Below, one piece after another: positions 35,866 to 43,973 of a stretch of DNA of 64,000 bases (positions within the stretch are counted from its first letter, which is position 1; each line of letters starts with the position of its first letter). The DNA comes from LMUY01 sp965199555 (GTDB lineage: Bacteria > Pseudomonadota > Alphaproteobacteria > Acetobacterales > Acetobacteraceae), in assembly GCA_965199555.1 (NCBI GenBank), contig CBDASJ010000006.1, forward strand, positions 860,331 to 924,330. The letters are read 5' to 3'. The translations under genes were made by a program, and so were the position numbers. A model generated the notes under the pieces. That model had not been told where the DNA came from. It saw only the letters and a program-made list of their open reading frames with translations, and ran no database searches.

Positions 35866-36000
35866 GCGACGTTCCTCCAAAAGGGACGCCTACACCGCGA
35901 CTCGGGAGGAACGTCCCACCTGAAGCCTACTCAGTTGTGGTCGGGCGCTGGTAGATCGGCTTGTGGCAACGGGTGTTGCCGGCGACGCAACATCAATGAC

Positions 36001-36267
36001 TTAGTGGGCGTAGCGGCCGGAGAGGAGATTGCGGTAGCCGACTTGGGTCATCCATTTCGCCCGGTCGAGGTGAGCGGCATGAACTCGGCGAGCGCGTTCG
36101 GGATCGGTCCAGGGATCTAGGCCCAGCACGACCGTCGCGACCTCCTGCCAGTCGGCCTGCTCGGCGGCGGCGTCGAGCAGGCGCAGGTAAGTTTTCAGGT
36201 GCGAGCGGTCGTAGTCGGTCAAGTGTTCGGAGACGGGCGGCGCGTCTCGCACGGGAGCGTCGGTCAT
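36001..36267 (-). CDS. Small conserved element protein (DUF2285-like)
   Basis: An 88-aa protein with HLTDYDRSHLKTYLRLLDAAAEQADWQEVATVVLGLDPWTDPERARRVHAAHLDRAKWMTQVGYRNLL. The helical repeat and the C-terminal GYRNLL recall the end of DUF2285 domains. It occurs beside the DUF6499/DUF2285 regulator in related elements. ATG 36267 has AGG 5 nt upstream. Function unknown. Confidence 0.7.
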   Translation of the reverse strand: MTDAPVRDAPPVSEHLTDYDRSHLKTYLRLLDAAAEQADWQEVATVVLGLDPWTDPERARRVHAAHLDRAKWMTQVGYRNLLSGRYAH

Positions 36268-36351
36268 TTGGCCTGTCCTTGGCAGTGCGCGGAAGGGTTG
36301 GCGCCACGGGGCAGCCGCCCGAGGCAGCCGCAATTGCCGGCTGGGCGCCGT

Positions 36352-36594
36352 TCAGGGCTCGGCCGTACGCTCCAGGAACAGGACGCCGCGTCCCCGGTCG
36401 GAGCTGATGAAGACAATGCCATTCGCCTCCAGCGCTCGCCGGACCTGCTGGCGCGTCTCGTCCCGCACCGGAGTTCCGCTCTCGGACTCCACGCGCTTGA
36501 GGGCGGTGAGCGCCACCACGGCCTTGTCAGCGAGCGTCTCCTGCGTCCAGTTCAGCAGCGCTCGAGCGGCCCGCACCTGGCGGGAGGTGATCAT
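36352..36594 (-). CDS. XRE family transcriptional regulator
   Basis: An 80-aa single-domain HTH: RQVRAARALLNWTQETLADKAVVALTALKRVESESG (residues 5-40), with a short wing (VFISSDRGRGVLFL). It is a likely control switch of the ICE backbone. A perfect 7-1-7 palindrome 43 bp upstream (36637-36651) overlaps a TATTAT -10-like element and is the probable operator. Confidence 0.85.
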   Translation of the reverse strand: MITSRQVRAARALLNWTQETLADKAVVALTALKRVESESGTPVRDETRQQVRRALEANGIVFISSDRGRGVLFLERTAEP

Positions 36595-36636
36595 CCACGA
36601 TCACGTCTGACGCGGGCCGTCCGCGCGCCATGAAAA

Positions 36637-36651
36637 CGACTATAATAGTCG
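36637..36651. promoter_or_regulatory. Perfect palindrome, probable XRE operator
   Basis: CGACTAT-A-ATAGTCG, a 15-bp inverted repeat in a 270-bp intergenic region. On the minus strand it contains TATTAT at -10-like distance from the XRE start, consistent with autorepression. Confidence 0.5.
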
Positions 36652-36860
36652 CCTTGGCCGCTGTCTCGGGGGTTTTTGCGATGGATCGGAAGGAGAAATG
36701 AACCGCAGCCGGTTGCTCAAGGCGAACAGCCTCGCCTGCCCCAAGGCCGATTCGGTGTAGCCCTTCATCCACCGAAGCCGTGGTGAGTTCCTCGTTCGAC
36801 TGCCTGACCTGAACTCGAGCAGGATGTCCGGAATGCTCCGAGCCGTAGCCTCGGGAGCAA

Positions 36861-37592
36861 CTATGCGGGCCCTTGGTTCACGCCGACGTCCGAAAGCGCC
36901 TGGACCGCCGGATGACGAAGATCCGCCTTCCGCTCGCTGTAGCGATCGACCAAATAGTCGGCGCGATCGCGGGTCAGCAGCGTGAACTTATAGAGCTCCT
37001 CCATCACGTCGACGAGCCGCGCATAATATTCGGACGGCTTCATCCGGCCGGCGTCGTCGAACTCGTTGTAGGCTTTCGCCACCGACGACTGGTTCGGGAT
37101 CGTGATCATACGCATCCAGCGTCCCAGAATGCGGAGCTGGTTGACCGTGTTGAACGATTGCGAGCCGGCGTTGACCTGGCACACCGCGAGCGTCCGGCCC
37201 TGGGTGGGCCGAACGCCACCACTTTCCAGCGGCAGCCAGTCGATCTGGCTCTTGAAGATGCCGGTCATTGCGCCGTGCCGCTCGGGCGAGCACCACACAT
37301 GCCCTTCCGACCAGATCGACAGCTCGCGCAATTCGGCGACCTTGGGATGGGTCTCGGGCGCATCGTCGGGCTGCGGTAAGCCGCGCGGATCGTAGATACG
37401 CGTCTCGGCGCCCATAGTCCGCAGAAGACGGTCGGCTTCTTCGATCAGGAGGCGGCTGAAGCTCCGTTCGCGAAGCGAGCCGTACAGAAGCAGGAACCGA
37501 GGCGGATGGGCCGATACCCTCTCGGGCGTCAGTTTCGCCAGCGACGGCCGGTCGATATGCTCGGGTAACAGGGCTGGCAAGTCGTCGATCAT
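36861..37592 (-). CDS. arsH: Arsenical resistance protein ArsH
   Basis: A 243-aa NADPH-dependent FMN reductase that oxidises trivalent organoarsenicals. FMN-binding loop LLLYGSLRERSFSRLLIEEA (residues 34-53), IYDPRGLPQPDD, and WCSPERHGAMTGIFKSQIDWLP are ArsH signatures. It is divergent from arsR across 69 bp. Confidence 0.93.
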   Translation of the reverse strand: MIDDLPALLPEHIDRPSLAKLTPERVSAHPPRFLLLYGSLRERSFSRLLIEEADRLLRTMGAETRIYDPRGLPQPDDAPETHPKVAELRELSIWSEGHVWCSPERHGAMTGIFKSQIDWLPLESGGVRPTQGRTLAVCQVNAGSQSFNTVNQLRILGRWMRMITIPNQSSVAKAYNEFDDAGRMKPSEYYARLVDVMEELYKFTLLTRDRADYLVDRYSERKADLRHPAVQALSDVGVNQGPA

Positions 37593-37641
37593 TGCTCACT
37601 CTGGCGAGGCGAGCGCAACATGATGGTTGGCAAGCTCGCAC

Positions 37642-37661
37642 ACTTCTAATAACGTGGAAGT
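37642..37661. promoter_or_regulatory. ArsR operator candidate
   Basis: ACTTC (37642-37646) and GAAGT (37657-37661) form a perfect inverted repeat around 10 bp, ending at the arsR start codon, in the arsH-arsR divergent region. ArsR sites commonly show short dyads of this spacing. Confidence 0.5.
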
Positions 37662-38024
37662 ATGGAAGGCAAGCTCGCTGTCGCTGCTTTAGGGGCGCTC
37701 GCTCATGAAGGAAGGCTCGCCGTGTTCCGCATGCTCGTGCAGGCAGGAGCCGACGGCGTCGCGGCCGGCGAGATCGCGCGCCGGCTCGGCGTGCCGGCCA
37801 ACTCGCTTTCGGCCAACCTGACCGTCCTGAGCCATGCCGGGCTGATCGAGTCGAGGCGAGAAGGCCGTTCGATCATCTACACCGCAGCTTACGAGCGCAT
37901 GGCAGGGCTGCTCGCCTACCTTGTCGAAGATTGCTGCCAGGGCTTGCCTGCGATCTGCGCGCCGCTGGCGGCGATCATGGCGCGGGTCGCCTGCTGTCCA
38001 GATAGCGAGCCGGCGCCAGCATGA
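37662..38024 (+). CDS. arsR: ArsR/SmtB family arsenic repressor
   Basis: A 120-aa winged-helix repressor: VAAGEIARRLGVPANSLSANLTVLSHAGLIESRREGRSIIY (residues 33-73). The cysteine pair in EDCCQG (about 89-90) and C98 near the C-terminus likely bind As(III), as in alphaproteobacterial ArsR variants rather than the E. coli CVC type. It overlaps the aquaporin gene by 4 nt. Confidence 0.92.
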   Translation: MEGKLAVAALGALAHEGRLAVFRMLVQAGADGVAAGEIARRLGVPANSLSANLTVLSHAGLIESRREGRSIIYTAAYERMAGLLAYLVEDCCQGLPAICAPLAAIMARVACCPDSEPAPA

Positions 38025-38722
38025 CGTCGCCGAGTCTCGAGCCACCCCTCCAGCAGTTCGATCTGCCGCGCCGTCTCGTCGCGGAGGCGTTGGGGACGGC
38101 CCTGCTGCTCGCCATCGTGATCGGCTCGGGTATCATGGGCGAGCGGCTCGCGGGCGGGAACGTCGCAGTCGCCCTGCTCGGCAACACGCTCGCGACAGGC
38201 GCGGGTCTGGTCGTGCTTATCACGATGTTCGGTCCGCTCTCCGGGGCTCACTTCAACCCTGCCGTCACGCTCGTCTTCGCCGCGCGTCGTGAGCTCGACG
38301 CGCGGACGGCCGCAGCATACATCGCCGTTCAAGTCATCGGTGCCGTCGCGGGCGTGTGGGCGGCGCACCTGATGTTCGCCGAGCCGCTGCTCCAGGTCTC
38401 GGCCAAGCTGCGGGCTGGACCCGCTCAGGCCTTCTCGGAAGGTGTTGCCACCTTCGGGCTGATCGCCGCGATCCTCGGTTCGCTTCGTTTCCGGGCCGAG
38501 GCGACGCCGTTCATCGTCGGGCTCTACATCACCTCCGCCTACTGGTTTACGGCATCGACGTCGTTCGCCAACCCGGCGGTGACAATCGCCCGGTCGCTCA
38601 GCAACACCTTCGCCGGGATCGCGCCGTCGTCAGCACCCGCCTTCATCATCGCCCAGTTCGCGGGCGCGGCGCTCGCTGCGCTGCTGAGCGGCTGGCTGTT
38701 CAGACAGGAGCGTTTTGCATGA
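38021..38722 (+). CDS. aqpS: Aquaglyceroporin AqpS (arsenite channel)
   Basis: A 233-aa MIP channel with six membrane helices and the two NPA loops FNPAVT (near residue 78) and ANPAVT (near residue 186). It stands where an efflux pump would be. In Sinorhizobium-type ars operons AqpS lets arsenite leave down its gradient after ArsC reduces arsenate. Overlaps arsR and arsC by 4 nt. Confidence 0.9.
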   Translation: MTSPSLEPPLQQFDLPRRLVAEALGTALLLAIVIGSGIMGERLAGGNVAVALLGNTLATGAGLVVLITMFGPLSGAHFNPAVTLVFAARRELDARTAAAYIAVQVIGAVAGVWAAHLMFAEPLLQVSAKLRAGPAQAFSEGVATFGLIAAILGSLRFRAEATPFIVGLYITSAYWFTASTSFANPAVTIARSLSNTFAGIAPSSAPAFIIAQFAGAALAALLSGWLFRQERFA

Positions 38723-39132
38723 CTGAGTTCCCGATCACGATCTTTCACAACCCTGCGTGCGGCACGTCGCGCAACACGCTCGCTATGGTCCGAGCCGCTG
38801 GGTACGAGCCCGAGGTGGTCGAGTATCTCAAGGCGGGATGGACGCGACAGCAGCTCGGCGACCTGCTCGCGGCCATGCACCTGCGCCCCCGCGATGTCAT
38901 GCGCGAGAAGGGCACGCCCGCTGCGGAGCTCGGGCTTCTCGATCCCGCAGCGACGGACGAACAGATCCTCGACGCCATGGTCGAGCACCCCATCCTGGTG
39001 AACCGGCCGATTGTGGTCACGCCCAAGGGCACGAAGCTTTCCCGACCATCGGAAGCCGTGCTCGATCTGCTCGAACGAACGCCGGACAGCTTCACTAAGG
39101 AGGACGGCGAAGTCGTCGCGACGTCGCGATAA
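38719..39132 (+). CDS. arsC: Arsenate reductase ArsC
   Basis: A 137-aa glutaredoxin-dependent arsenate reductase. The catalytic cysteine lies in IFHNPACGTSRNTL (C13), and IVVTPKGTKLSRPSE carries the substrate arginine. ATG 38719 has AGGAG 8 nt upstream and overlaps the aqpS stop. Confidence 0.93.
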   Translation: MTEFPITIFHNPACGTSRNTLAMVRAAGYEPEVVEYLKAGWTRQQLGDLLAAMHLRPRDVMREKGTPAAELGLLDPAATDEQILDAMVEHPILVNRPIVVTPKGTKLSRPSEAVLDLLERTPDSFTKEDGEVVATSR

Positions 39133-39172
39133 GGTTCATCGGTTGCTTGATCCGCGGCTTCTTGCACGCGAG

Positions 39173-39202
39173 CGCCCCGCCCGGTTGGTCCCGAGCGGGG
39201 CG
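39173..39202. terminator. Putative bidirectional terminator hairpin
   Basis: CGCCCCGC (39173-39180) and GCGGGGCG (39195-39202) pair perfectly between convergent arsC and DUF736 stops. No T-tract follows on either strand, so the call rests on position and stem only. Confidence 0.4.
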
Positions 39203-39214
39203 GCGTGATCCGGC

Positions 39215-39544
39215 TCAGTCGCCGTTGCGCTTGCCGTTGGGGCGCGACCAGATGAGGCTGTAGGTGTCGCCGCCGTCGTCGTCGAAGAGGTTGGCGGTGA
39301 TCGCGGCGTTGAAGCTGGGGTCGTCCAGCTTGACCGAGAGATAGTCGCGGCCCTCGTTGGACTGCTTGGCCCAGGCGGCGCCGATCTCGGCCCGGCCGAC
39401 CAGCACCCGGTGCGTCGGAGCCTTCTCGTTGGACGAGCGGGTCTCGACCGGGGTGATCCGGACGTTCTGCGCCTGGACCGAGAGGGTGGTGATGTCGCCC
39501 ACGAAGCCGTTGCCGCTCTTCTTGAAGGTGCCGATGGTCGCCAT
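39215..39544 (-). CDS. DUF736 family protein
   Basis: A 109-aa protein: IGTFKKSGNGFVGDITTLSVQAQNVRITPVE...APTHRVLVGRAEIGAAWAKQSNEGRDYLSVKLDDPSF. DUF736 is a hallmark gene of alphaproteobacterial conjugative elements with an OB-like predicted fold; function unknown. AAAGGAACC precedes ATG 39544. A structured leader with a counterpart at the DUF2493 gene lies about 130 nt upstream. Confidence 0.9.
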   Translation of the reverse strand: MATIGTFKKSGNGFVGDITTLSVQAQNVRITPVETRSSNEKAPTHRVLVGRAEIGAAWAKQSNEGRDYLSVKLDDPSFNAAITANLFDDDGGDTYSLIWSRPNGKRNGD

Positions 39545-39674
39545 GGTGAGGTTCCTTTCAGTGTCTCGAGCCCGCGCCCATCGCGGCCTCGATGGCGGTC
39601 CAGAGGCCGGAGGCGACCGACGACGCACCTGGCTTGCCAGGCCGGAGCACCGCGGAGGATGGCGGCCGGGCGAT

Positions 39675-39721
39675 CTTTCTTGCCTCGCGAGGAATGGCGG
39701 CTTGCCGCCAGGGGAAGAAAG
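39675..39721 (-). ncRNA. Structured leader motif, copy 1 (upstream of DUF736)
   Basis: The outer stem CTTTCTT (39675-39681) / AAGAAAG (39715-39721) encloses the palindrome CCTCGCGAGG (39683-39692) and hairpin GGCGGC (39696-39701) / GCCGCC (39704-39709). Copy 2 at 42724-42771 keeps the layout, and a GCCGTC arm there is still pairable by G-U. It is 131 nt upstream of the DUF736 ATG. Confidence 0.5.
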
Positions 39722-40286
39722 TCGACGGGCCGCCGTTGCGGCTAAGGCGGTCGAGGCGTCAGCCGTCCTTCGGCCAGACCAGTCCATCACAGAGGCGGCG
39801 TGGGTCGCGTGCTCAGGCGCTGTCCTGGAGGAACCCGTGGCGGCACCTCATCGAGCTCTCAAGGCGGCAATGGCAGGTGGCGTGCAAACGGCGGCCCCGG
39901 CGCACAAAACGGATGACCTTCGTGACTGCCTCAACGGAACGGCGGAGCGCCCCAAGTCGGCCCGGAGCCGAGTAGCCGCCTGGGCTGACTACGACGACGC
40001 GACGTGTTCAAGGCCAATGACGGCCTGCTTGACGCCGATCACCGATAGCAGCGGACGCTGGCGGCGGGGCCGGGAGTTCATCAGGTGCGCCTCACTGCGC
40101 GAGGCGAGCGTGCCCATCACGACGCTTGACCGGGACCACCCGGGCGGGGCGCTCGCCCCGCCGCGTCAGGGATCGAGCCCGCAGGGTCGAAACGGCCACG
40201 CCGGTTCGAGCGTAGCCGAAGAGCCCGGCCCGGAGGGCGACGCCCAATCCTCCTTCCCGGTACAAATCTCGCCGCGGAATTGAAAC

Positions 40287-40301
40287 TTAGGACGGTCCTA
40301 A
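40287..40301. promoter_or_regulatory. Perfect 15-bp palindrome, operator candidate
   Basis: TTAGGAC-G-GTCCTAA lies about 50 bp beyond the stop of the minus-strand membrane protein gene. It has no T-tract, so an operator is more likely than a terminator. The cognate regulator is unknown. Confidence 0.35.
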
Positions 40302-40351
40302 CATCAACATCAGCGACTGTAGATCGCCAGAGTAGAAGCTCGATCGAATGC

Positions 40352-40783
40352 TCAAACAGTCCGAGTTTCCTGGCCGACAGGAACGATGGGAGTTGCCAAG
40401 CGCATCAGCGCAGCGCAGGCGATGATGAGCGCGCCGACGCCAGCAAAGATGGGCTGCCAGATGCCATGCGCTCCGCCAATGCGCGTTAGCCCGAGCACGA
40501 CGTGGTAGCCCGCGAAGGCCGCGGGCGCGGCGAACGCGACGGCGATGCCCAGCCGCAGCAGGTTCGACTTGGTCATGGCGAGGATGAGCTGGCCAACGCC
40601 GAGGGTGGCGATGGCCGCCACAAGGCCGATCAGCATAGCGCCGAGCCAGCCCGCGCCGGTATCGTAAGCGAAGCGGCCAGCGGTCACCCCCGCGAACAGC
40701 GGGAGCGCGTAGATAGCCATGTTGAACATCAGGGCGATTAGCAGGCAGATGCCGGTCAGGCTGAAGAGAACTCCGAGGATCAT
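40352..40783 (-). CDS. Small polytopic membrane protein
   Basis: A 143-aa hydrophobic protein with four to five helices (MILGVLFSLTGICLLIALMF; LPLFAGVTAGRFAYDTGAGWLGAMLIGLVAAIATLGVG; LGIAVAFAAPAAFAGYHVVLGL; IFAGVGALIIACAALMRL). ATG 40783 has GGAG 9 nt upstream; the frame opens at TTG 40801. Not recognised further; it travels with element maintenance genes. Confidence 0.7.
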   Translation of the reverse strand: MILGVLFSLTGICLLIALMFNMAIYALPLFAGVTAGRFAYDTGAGWLGAMLIGLVAAIATLGVGQLILAMTKSNLLRLGIAVAFAAPAAFAGYHVVLGLTRIGGAHGIWQPIFAGVGALIIACAALMRLATPIVPVGQETRTV

Positions 40784-40935
40784 AGCAAAACTCCAAGACA
40801 AGAGGGTGTCTGGAGCGCCGCCACCACCACCTTGGCGCTACAGGCGAAAAATAGCAGATTGCGGGGCTCAGTAGAACCGCAAAGGCGCAGTCCCGTCGAA
40901 GCGGGACTGCGGTTCCCAGCGGCTGGGCGACGGGT

Positions 40936-41100
40936 TCAACGGGCGTGGGGATCATATTCTGAGATCACCGAAGCGGGGTCGCCGTCGAACTCGGTGGCCG
41001 GCATCGCACTGTAGCCCTCGGCCGTGCGGATCAGGACGATGCAGGTCATCAACGTGGTGGCGAGGCTCCAGGCGAAGGCTTGCGCGGTGGGAAGAGACAT
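40936..41100 (-). CDS. 54-aa predicted membrane peptide
   Basis: The frame begins MSLPTAQAFAWSLATTLM and ends EYDPHAR. It has one hydrophobic segment (AFAWSLATTLMTCIVLI) and a polar tail. ATG 41100 has AGGAG exactly 8 nt upstream, which supports translation. It lies in the same orientation as the membrane protein gene at 40352. Function unknown. Confidence 0.55.
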   Translation of the reverse strand: MSLPTAQAFAWSLATTLMTCIVLIRTAEGYSAMPATEFDGDPASVISEYDPHAR

Positions 41101-41372
41101 CGTGGCGGCTCCTGTTCGGAGCGGGACCGTCCCGCTCGACAGGCGCCCGACATGTCCGGGTCGGGGCCGCGATCACCCGCAGGCGCAGCCGGAGGGCGGC
41201 ACCAGGTGCCGAGCCCTTGAGGCTTGATCGAACAAGGGCCTGACCTGGACCAAGGATCAGCGACTATGAGAGTGGGCGAGTTCCGCGACCGGAGCCGTCG
41301 CCGTCGTTGCCGTGCAGAGCGCTGGAGCTTCTGGTCCGTATTGCCGCATTGTCGATCCCGCTCCGTCCGCTG

Positions 41373-41615
41373 CTACTCGGCCCAGTCCAGGATGACGTGG
41401 ACCTTGGCCCCGCGAAGGCGTGCGATCTTGAGCGCGTCAGGATCGCGACCGTTCACCACTGCGTAGTCGGCCGGACCATGTTCGAGGATCAGCTGAGCGA
41501 AGCCCGTGTCCGTCGCATGGCGGCAAGCGCGGGCGTAGATCTCGTCCCAAGCGATCGTGTCGTGCATGGCGAGTTGCTGCTCAGCGTATTCGGCGTCGAA
41601 GTCGGCGTCGGTCAT
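41373..41615 (-). CDS. Conserved hypothetical protein
   Basis: An 80-aa acidic protein (DADFDAEYAEQQLAMHDTIAWDEIYARACRHATDTGF...ILDWAE). AGGAG lies 6 nt before the ATG. It is downstream of the DUF2493 gene by 34 nt and probably co-transcribed. No domain recognised. Confidence 0.6.
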   Translation of the reverse strand: MTDADFDAEYAEQQLAMHDTIAWDEIYARACRHATDTGFAQLILEHGPADYAVVNGRDPDALKIARLRGAKVHVILDWAE

Positions 41616-41649
41616 GGTCGTCTCCTGATGCTTGTGAGTGGACGGGCGC

Positions 41650-42585
41650 TCACGCGCCCGCCTTCCTGAAGTCGAAGAGCGGGATGCCGAGCTTCCTCGC
41701 CTTGTCGGCGAGGTTGTCGCTGATGCCGGTGCCGGGGAAGATGATGAGGCCGATCGGCAGCGTCTCCAGCATGGCGTCGTTGCGCTTGAAGGGCGCGGCG
41801 CGCTTGTGACGATCCCAGTCGGGCTTGAACGCGATGTGGGTCACCTTGCGAGCGTCGGCCCATTTGGCGGCGATCAGCTCGGCACCCTTGGGCGAGCCTC
41901 CGTGCAGCAGCACCATGTCGCCGTGCTTGGCGTGAACCCGGTCGAGCGCGGCCCAGATGGCCCGGTGGTCGTTGCAGTCGGTTCCGCCCGTGAAGGCGAT
42001 CTTCGCACCCGGCGGCAGGAGTACCTGGGTCTCGGCCCGGCGCTTGGCGGCGATGAAGTCGCGGCTGTCGATCATCGATGCGGTCATGGCGCGGTGGTTG
42101 ACCTTGCTGCCGTGCCGGGGCGTCCAGGGCTCGCCGGTGATGCGGCGGTAGCTATGGGCAGCGGCGTCGCGGAAGGCTTCGAGCGCGTCGCGGCGGTCGA
42201 GGAGCACCTGGCCCTTGCCGAGGAGCCGTTCCAGTTCGACCGACTTGACCTCGCTGCCGTCCTGCTCCCGCTGACTGTCGCGCTGCGCGACCTCGTTGTC
42301 GTCGAGGATGCGGCCGACCCGTTCGGCGGCGCGGTGGCAGGCGTTGACCAAGCCCCAGAGGAAATCGGAGCCGTCGGGCTCGGAGCGCGTGCCTCGCAAA
42401 GCGGCGGCGATGCTGTCGAAAGCCTCCTGCATCACCTCGGCGATGCGGCTGTCGTCGGCGGGCTCGCGCGGGTCGGGTTCATCGTCGGAGGGCGTGAAGC
42501 CGTAGAGTTCGATCTGGTCGACGATGTGAGCGGTGGGAGACGAGGCGTGCGGGGGCTCGAAGTCGAGATCGGGGTCGTGCGCCAC
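41650..42585 (-). CDS. DUF2493 (SLOG-like) domain protein
   Basis: A 311-aa protein. The N-terminal half is helical and charged. The C-terminal 120 residues carry IAFTGGTDCNDHRAIWAALDRVHAKHGDMVLLHGGSPKGAELIAAKWAD and GLIIFPGTGISDNLADKARKLGIPLFD, the DUF2493/YspA-type Rossmann fold related to nucleotide-sensing SLOG domains. It is common in ICE maintenance regions; ligand unknown. A structured leader starts about 140 nt upstream of the ATG. Confidence 0.85.
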   Translation of the reverse strand: MAHDPDLDFEPPHASSPTAHIVDQIELYGFTPSDDEPDPREPADDSRIAEVMQEAFDSIAAALRGTRSEPDGSDFLWGLVNACHRAAERVGRILDDNEVAQRDSQREQDGSEVKSVELERLLGKGQVLLDRRDALEAFRDAAAHSYRRITGEPWTPRHGSKVNHRAMTASMIDSRDFIAAKRRAETQVLLPPGAKIAFTGGTDCNDHRAIWAALDRVHAKHGDMVLLHGGSPKGAELIAAKWADARKVTHIAFKPDWDRHKRAAPFKRNDAMLETLPIGLIIFPGTGISDNLADKARKLGIPLFDFRKAGA

Positions 42586-42894
42586 TGGAGTGATCCTTCG
42601 CCGTTCGTAAGACCGCGCCCGTCGCGGCCTTCGTGGCGATCACCCGACCGGGGCCACAGGGGACGGACTGCACCGCAGCGCCTTCGCGGCGGCCGGAGCG
42701 CAGCGGAGGACGGCGAAGGGCGGCTTTCTTGCCTCGCGAGGAATGGCGGCGCAGCCGTCAGGGGAAGAAAGTTGTCCGCAGCCGTTGCGTCCGGCCCCGG
42801 CTCCGGTCAGGTCGCCCCCTAGAAGGCCAGGGCGCGCTCTTTCGGTACGGTGCGGGACTTAGCCGGTGCATGACCCCGGTCCGGCCAAGCCGGC
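42586..42894. other. Intergenic leader region of the DUF2493 gene
   Basis: 309 bp without a gene. It contains leader-motif copy 2 and a segment near 42615-42646 closely resembling 39571-39601 upstream of DUF736 (both keep CGCGCCC[AG]TCGCGGCCT), so the two genes share an extended 5' region. Confidence 0.5.
42724..42771 (-). ncRNA. Structured leader motif, copy 2 (upstream of DUF2493)
   Basis: CTTTCTT (42724-42730) / AAGAAAG (42765-42771) outer stem, CCTCGCGAGG (42732-42741), and GGCGGC (42745-42750) with GCCGTC (42754-42759). Conservation with copy 1 spans the whole motif except the loop bases. Confidence 0.5.
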
Positions 42895-43962
42895 CTACGC
42901 GGCTCGGACTCGCTCGTGCCTCGCTCCACCGATCACGAGAAATCGCCCGACGTCCTCCGGTGCGAACTGCGTCCTGAGCGCCAACATCAGCGCGTCGGTC
43001 CCCAGGCGGACGAGGTCTTCGTTGAGATCGCCCAGCGTCGGTCGGAGCCGGAGCGCTTCGATGCCTGCGGCCTCCGCTCTGGATGCAAGCTGGTCGGCGC
43101 CGTTCCGCCCCGCCGGGTCGGCATCCTCGGCGATGTAGAGGCGCTTGCATGTCGGCGGGAGGATCAGGGCGGCGAGATGCGCGGCCGAGAGTGCGGCGAC
43201 GGCGGGAAGGTTCGGTGCGACCTGCCGCAGTGAGAGGATGGTCTCGATGCCTTCGCCTGCCGCCATCGTATCCGCCGGTCGGCCGAACCGGACGCCCTGG
43301 CCCAACAGGTCACCCATCGCTCGTCGCGGCGTGACAATCGGCGCCTTGTCGCTGCCGGCCGGGTCGAGCCAGGTGCGCTGCAACCCGGTGATAGCGCCCG
43401 TGAGGTCGGTGACAGCGGCGATCAGCGCGGGCCAGGCGGTGCGAACGTCGGGATCATCGTCCCGGTCGGGCCGGTAGAAGCAGCGCGGGTGGAACCTGAG
43501 CGACGTGCAATCCCGTAGAGCCGTGATCCCACGAGTGCGCAAATACGTTTCTGCGGTCGTGCCGCGGATCGGCTTGGAGATCGCCCATAGCCGTCGTGCC
43601 GCTTCCGGCGAGTTGGTCGGCGCCGGCGTCGCGAGCTCGTCGTGGCGCTCGGGACGAGGCAGGCTCAGGAACCGGCGCGCTTCGTCCAGGATGTCGCGCA
43701 ACTCGGTCAGGTGCTCGCGGGCGGCGATCAGGTCGAGTAGGTCGCCATGCTCGCCAGTGGCGGCGTCGGTCCACTTGCCCGCAGCTCCCTTGCCCGACTC
43801 CGCTCCGCGCAGGCGAACATAGAGGCTGCGGCCCGGGGAGTTCTCTACATCGCCGACGAGCCAATAGCGCCCTTCGCGGCGCCCGGCGGGCAGGTAGTGA
43901 CGACACACGGCCTCGGCATCTCGGGCGAGGCGTCGCGCCAGATCGGATGCGGTGTCCGACAT
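42895..43962 (-). CDS. Toprim-domain (DUF7146-like) primase-type protein
   Basis: A 355-aa protein. The N-terminal part resembles a primase zinc-less binding region (AEAVCRHYLPAGRREGRYWLVGD...GRSLYVRL...KWTDAATGEHGDLLDLI). The C-terminal Toprim domain carries TMAAGEGIETILSL (catalytic Glu) and LYIAEDADPAGRNGADQL (DxD). Such proteins probably prime or process transferred DNA. ATG 43962 has GGAGG 6 nt upstream. A terminator lies just before it. Confidence 0.88.
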   Translation of the reverse strand: MSDTASDLARRLARDAEAVCRHYLPAGRREGRYWLVGDVENSPGRSLYVRLRGAESGKGAAGKWTDAATGEHGDLLDLIAAREHLTELRDILDEARRFLSLPRPERHDELATPAPTNSPEAARRLWAISKPIRGTTAETYLRTRGITALRDCTSLRFHPRCFYRPDRDDDPDVRTAWPALIAAVTDLTGAITGLQRTWLDPAGSDKAPIVTPRRAMGDLLGQGVRFGRPADTMAAGEGIETILSLRQVAPNLPAVAALSAAHLAALILPPTCKRLYIAEDADPAGRNGADQLASRAEAAGIEALRLRPTLGDLNEDLVRLGTDALMLALRTQFAPEDVGRFLVIGGARHERVRAA

Positions 43963-43973
43963 CGGGGCCTCCG

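Larger units (their letters stand above)
39545..40351. other. 807-bp intergenic region with structured leader, no gene seen
   Basis: Long frames here are antisense or random. The half nearest DUF736 (39545-39760) is a conserved 5' leader shared with the DUF2493 gene. The rest holds GC-rich sequence and a perfect palindrome at 40287-40301. Confidence 0.5.

Noticed and set aside
36671..36760. Short plus-strand frame after GGAAGGAG near 36690
   Set aside because: It gives only about 20 codons with no homology pattern and lies in the XRE upstream region.
39357..40283. A 308-codon plus-strand frame
   Set aside because: It runs antisense through DUF736 and its leader, with no ribosome site or domain.
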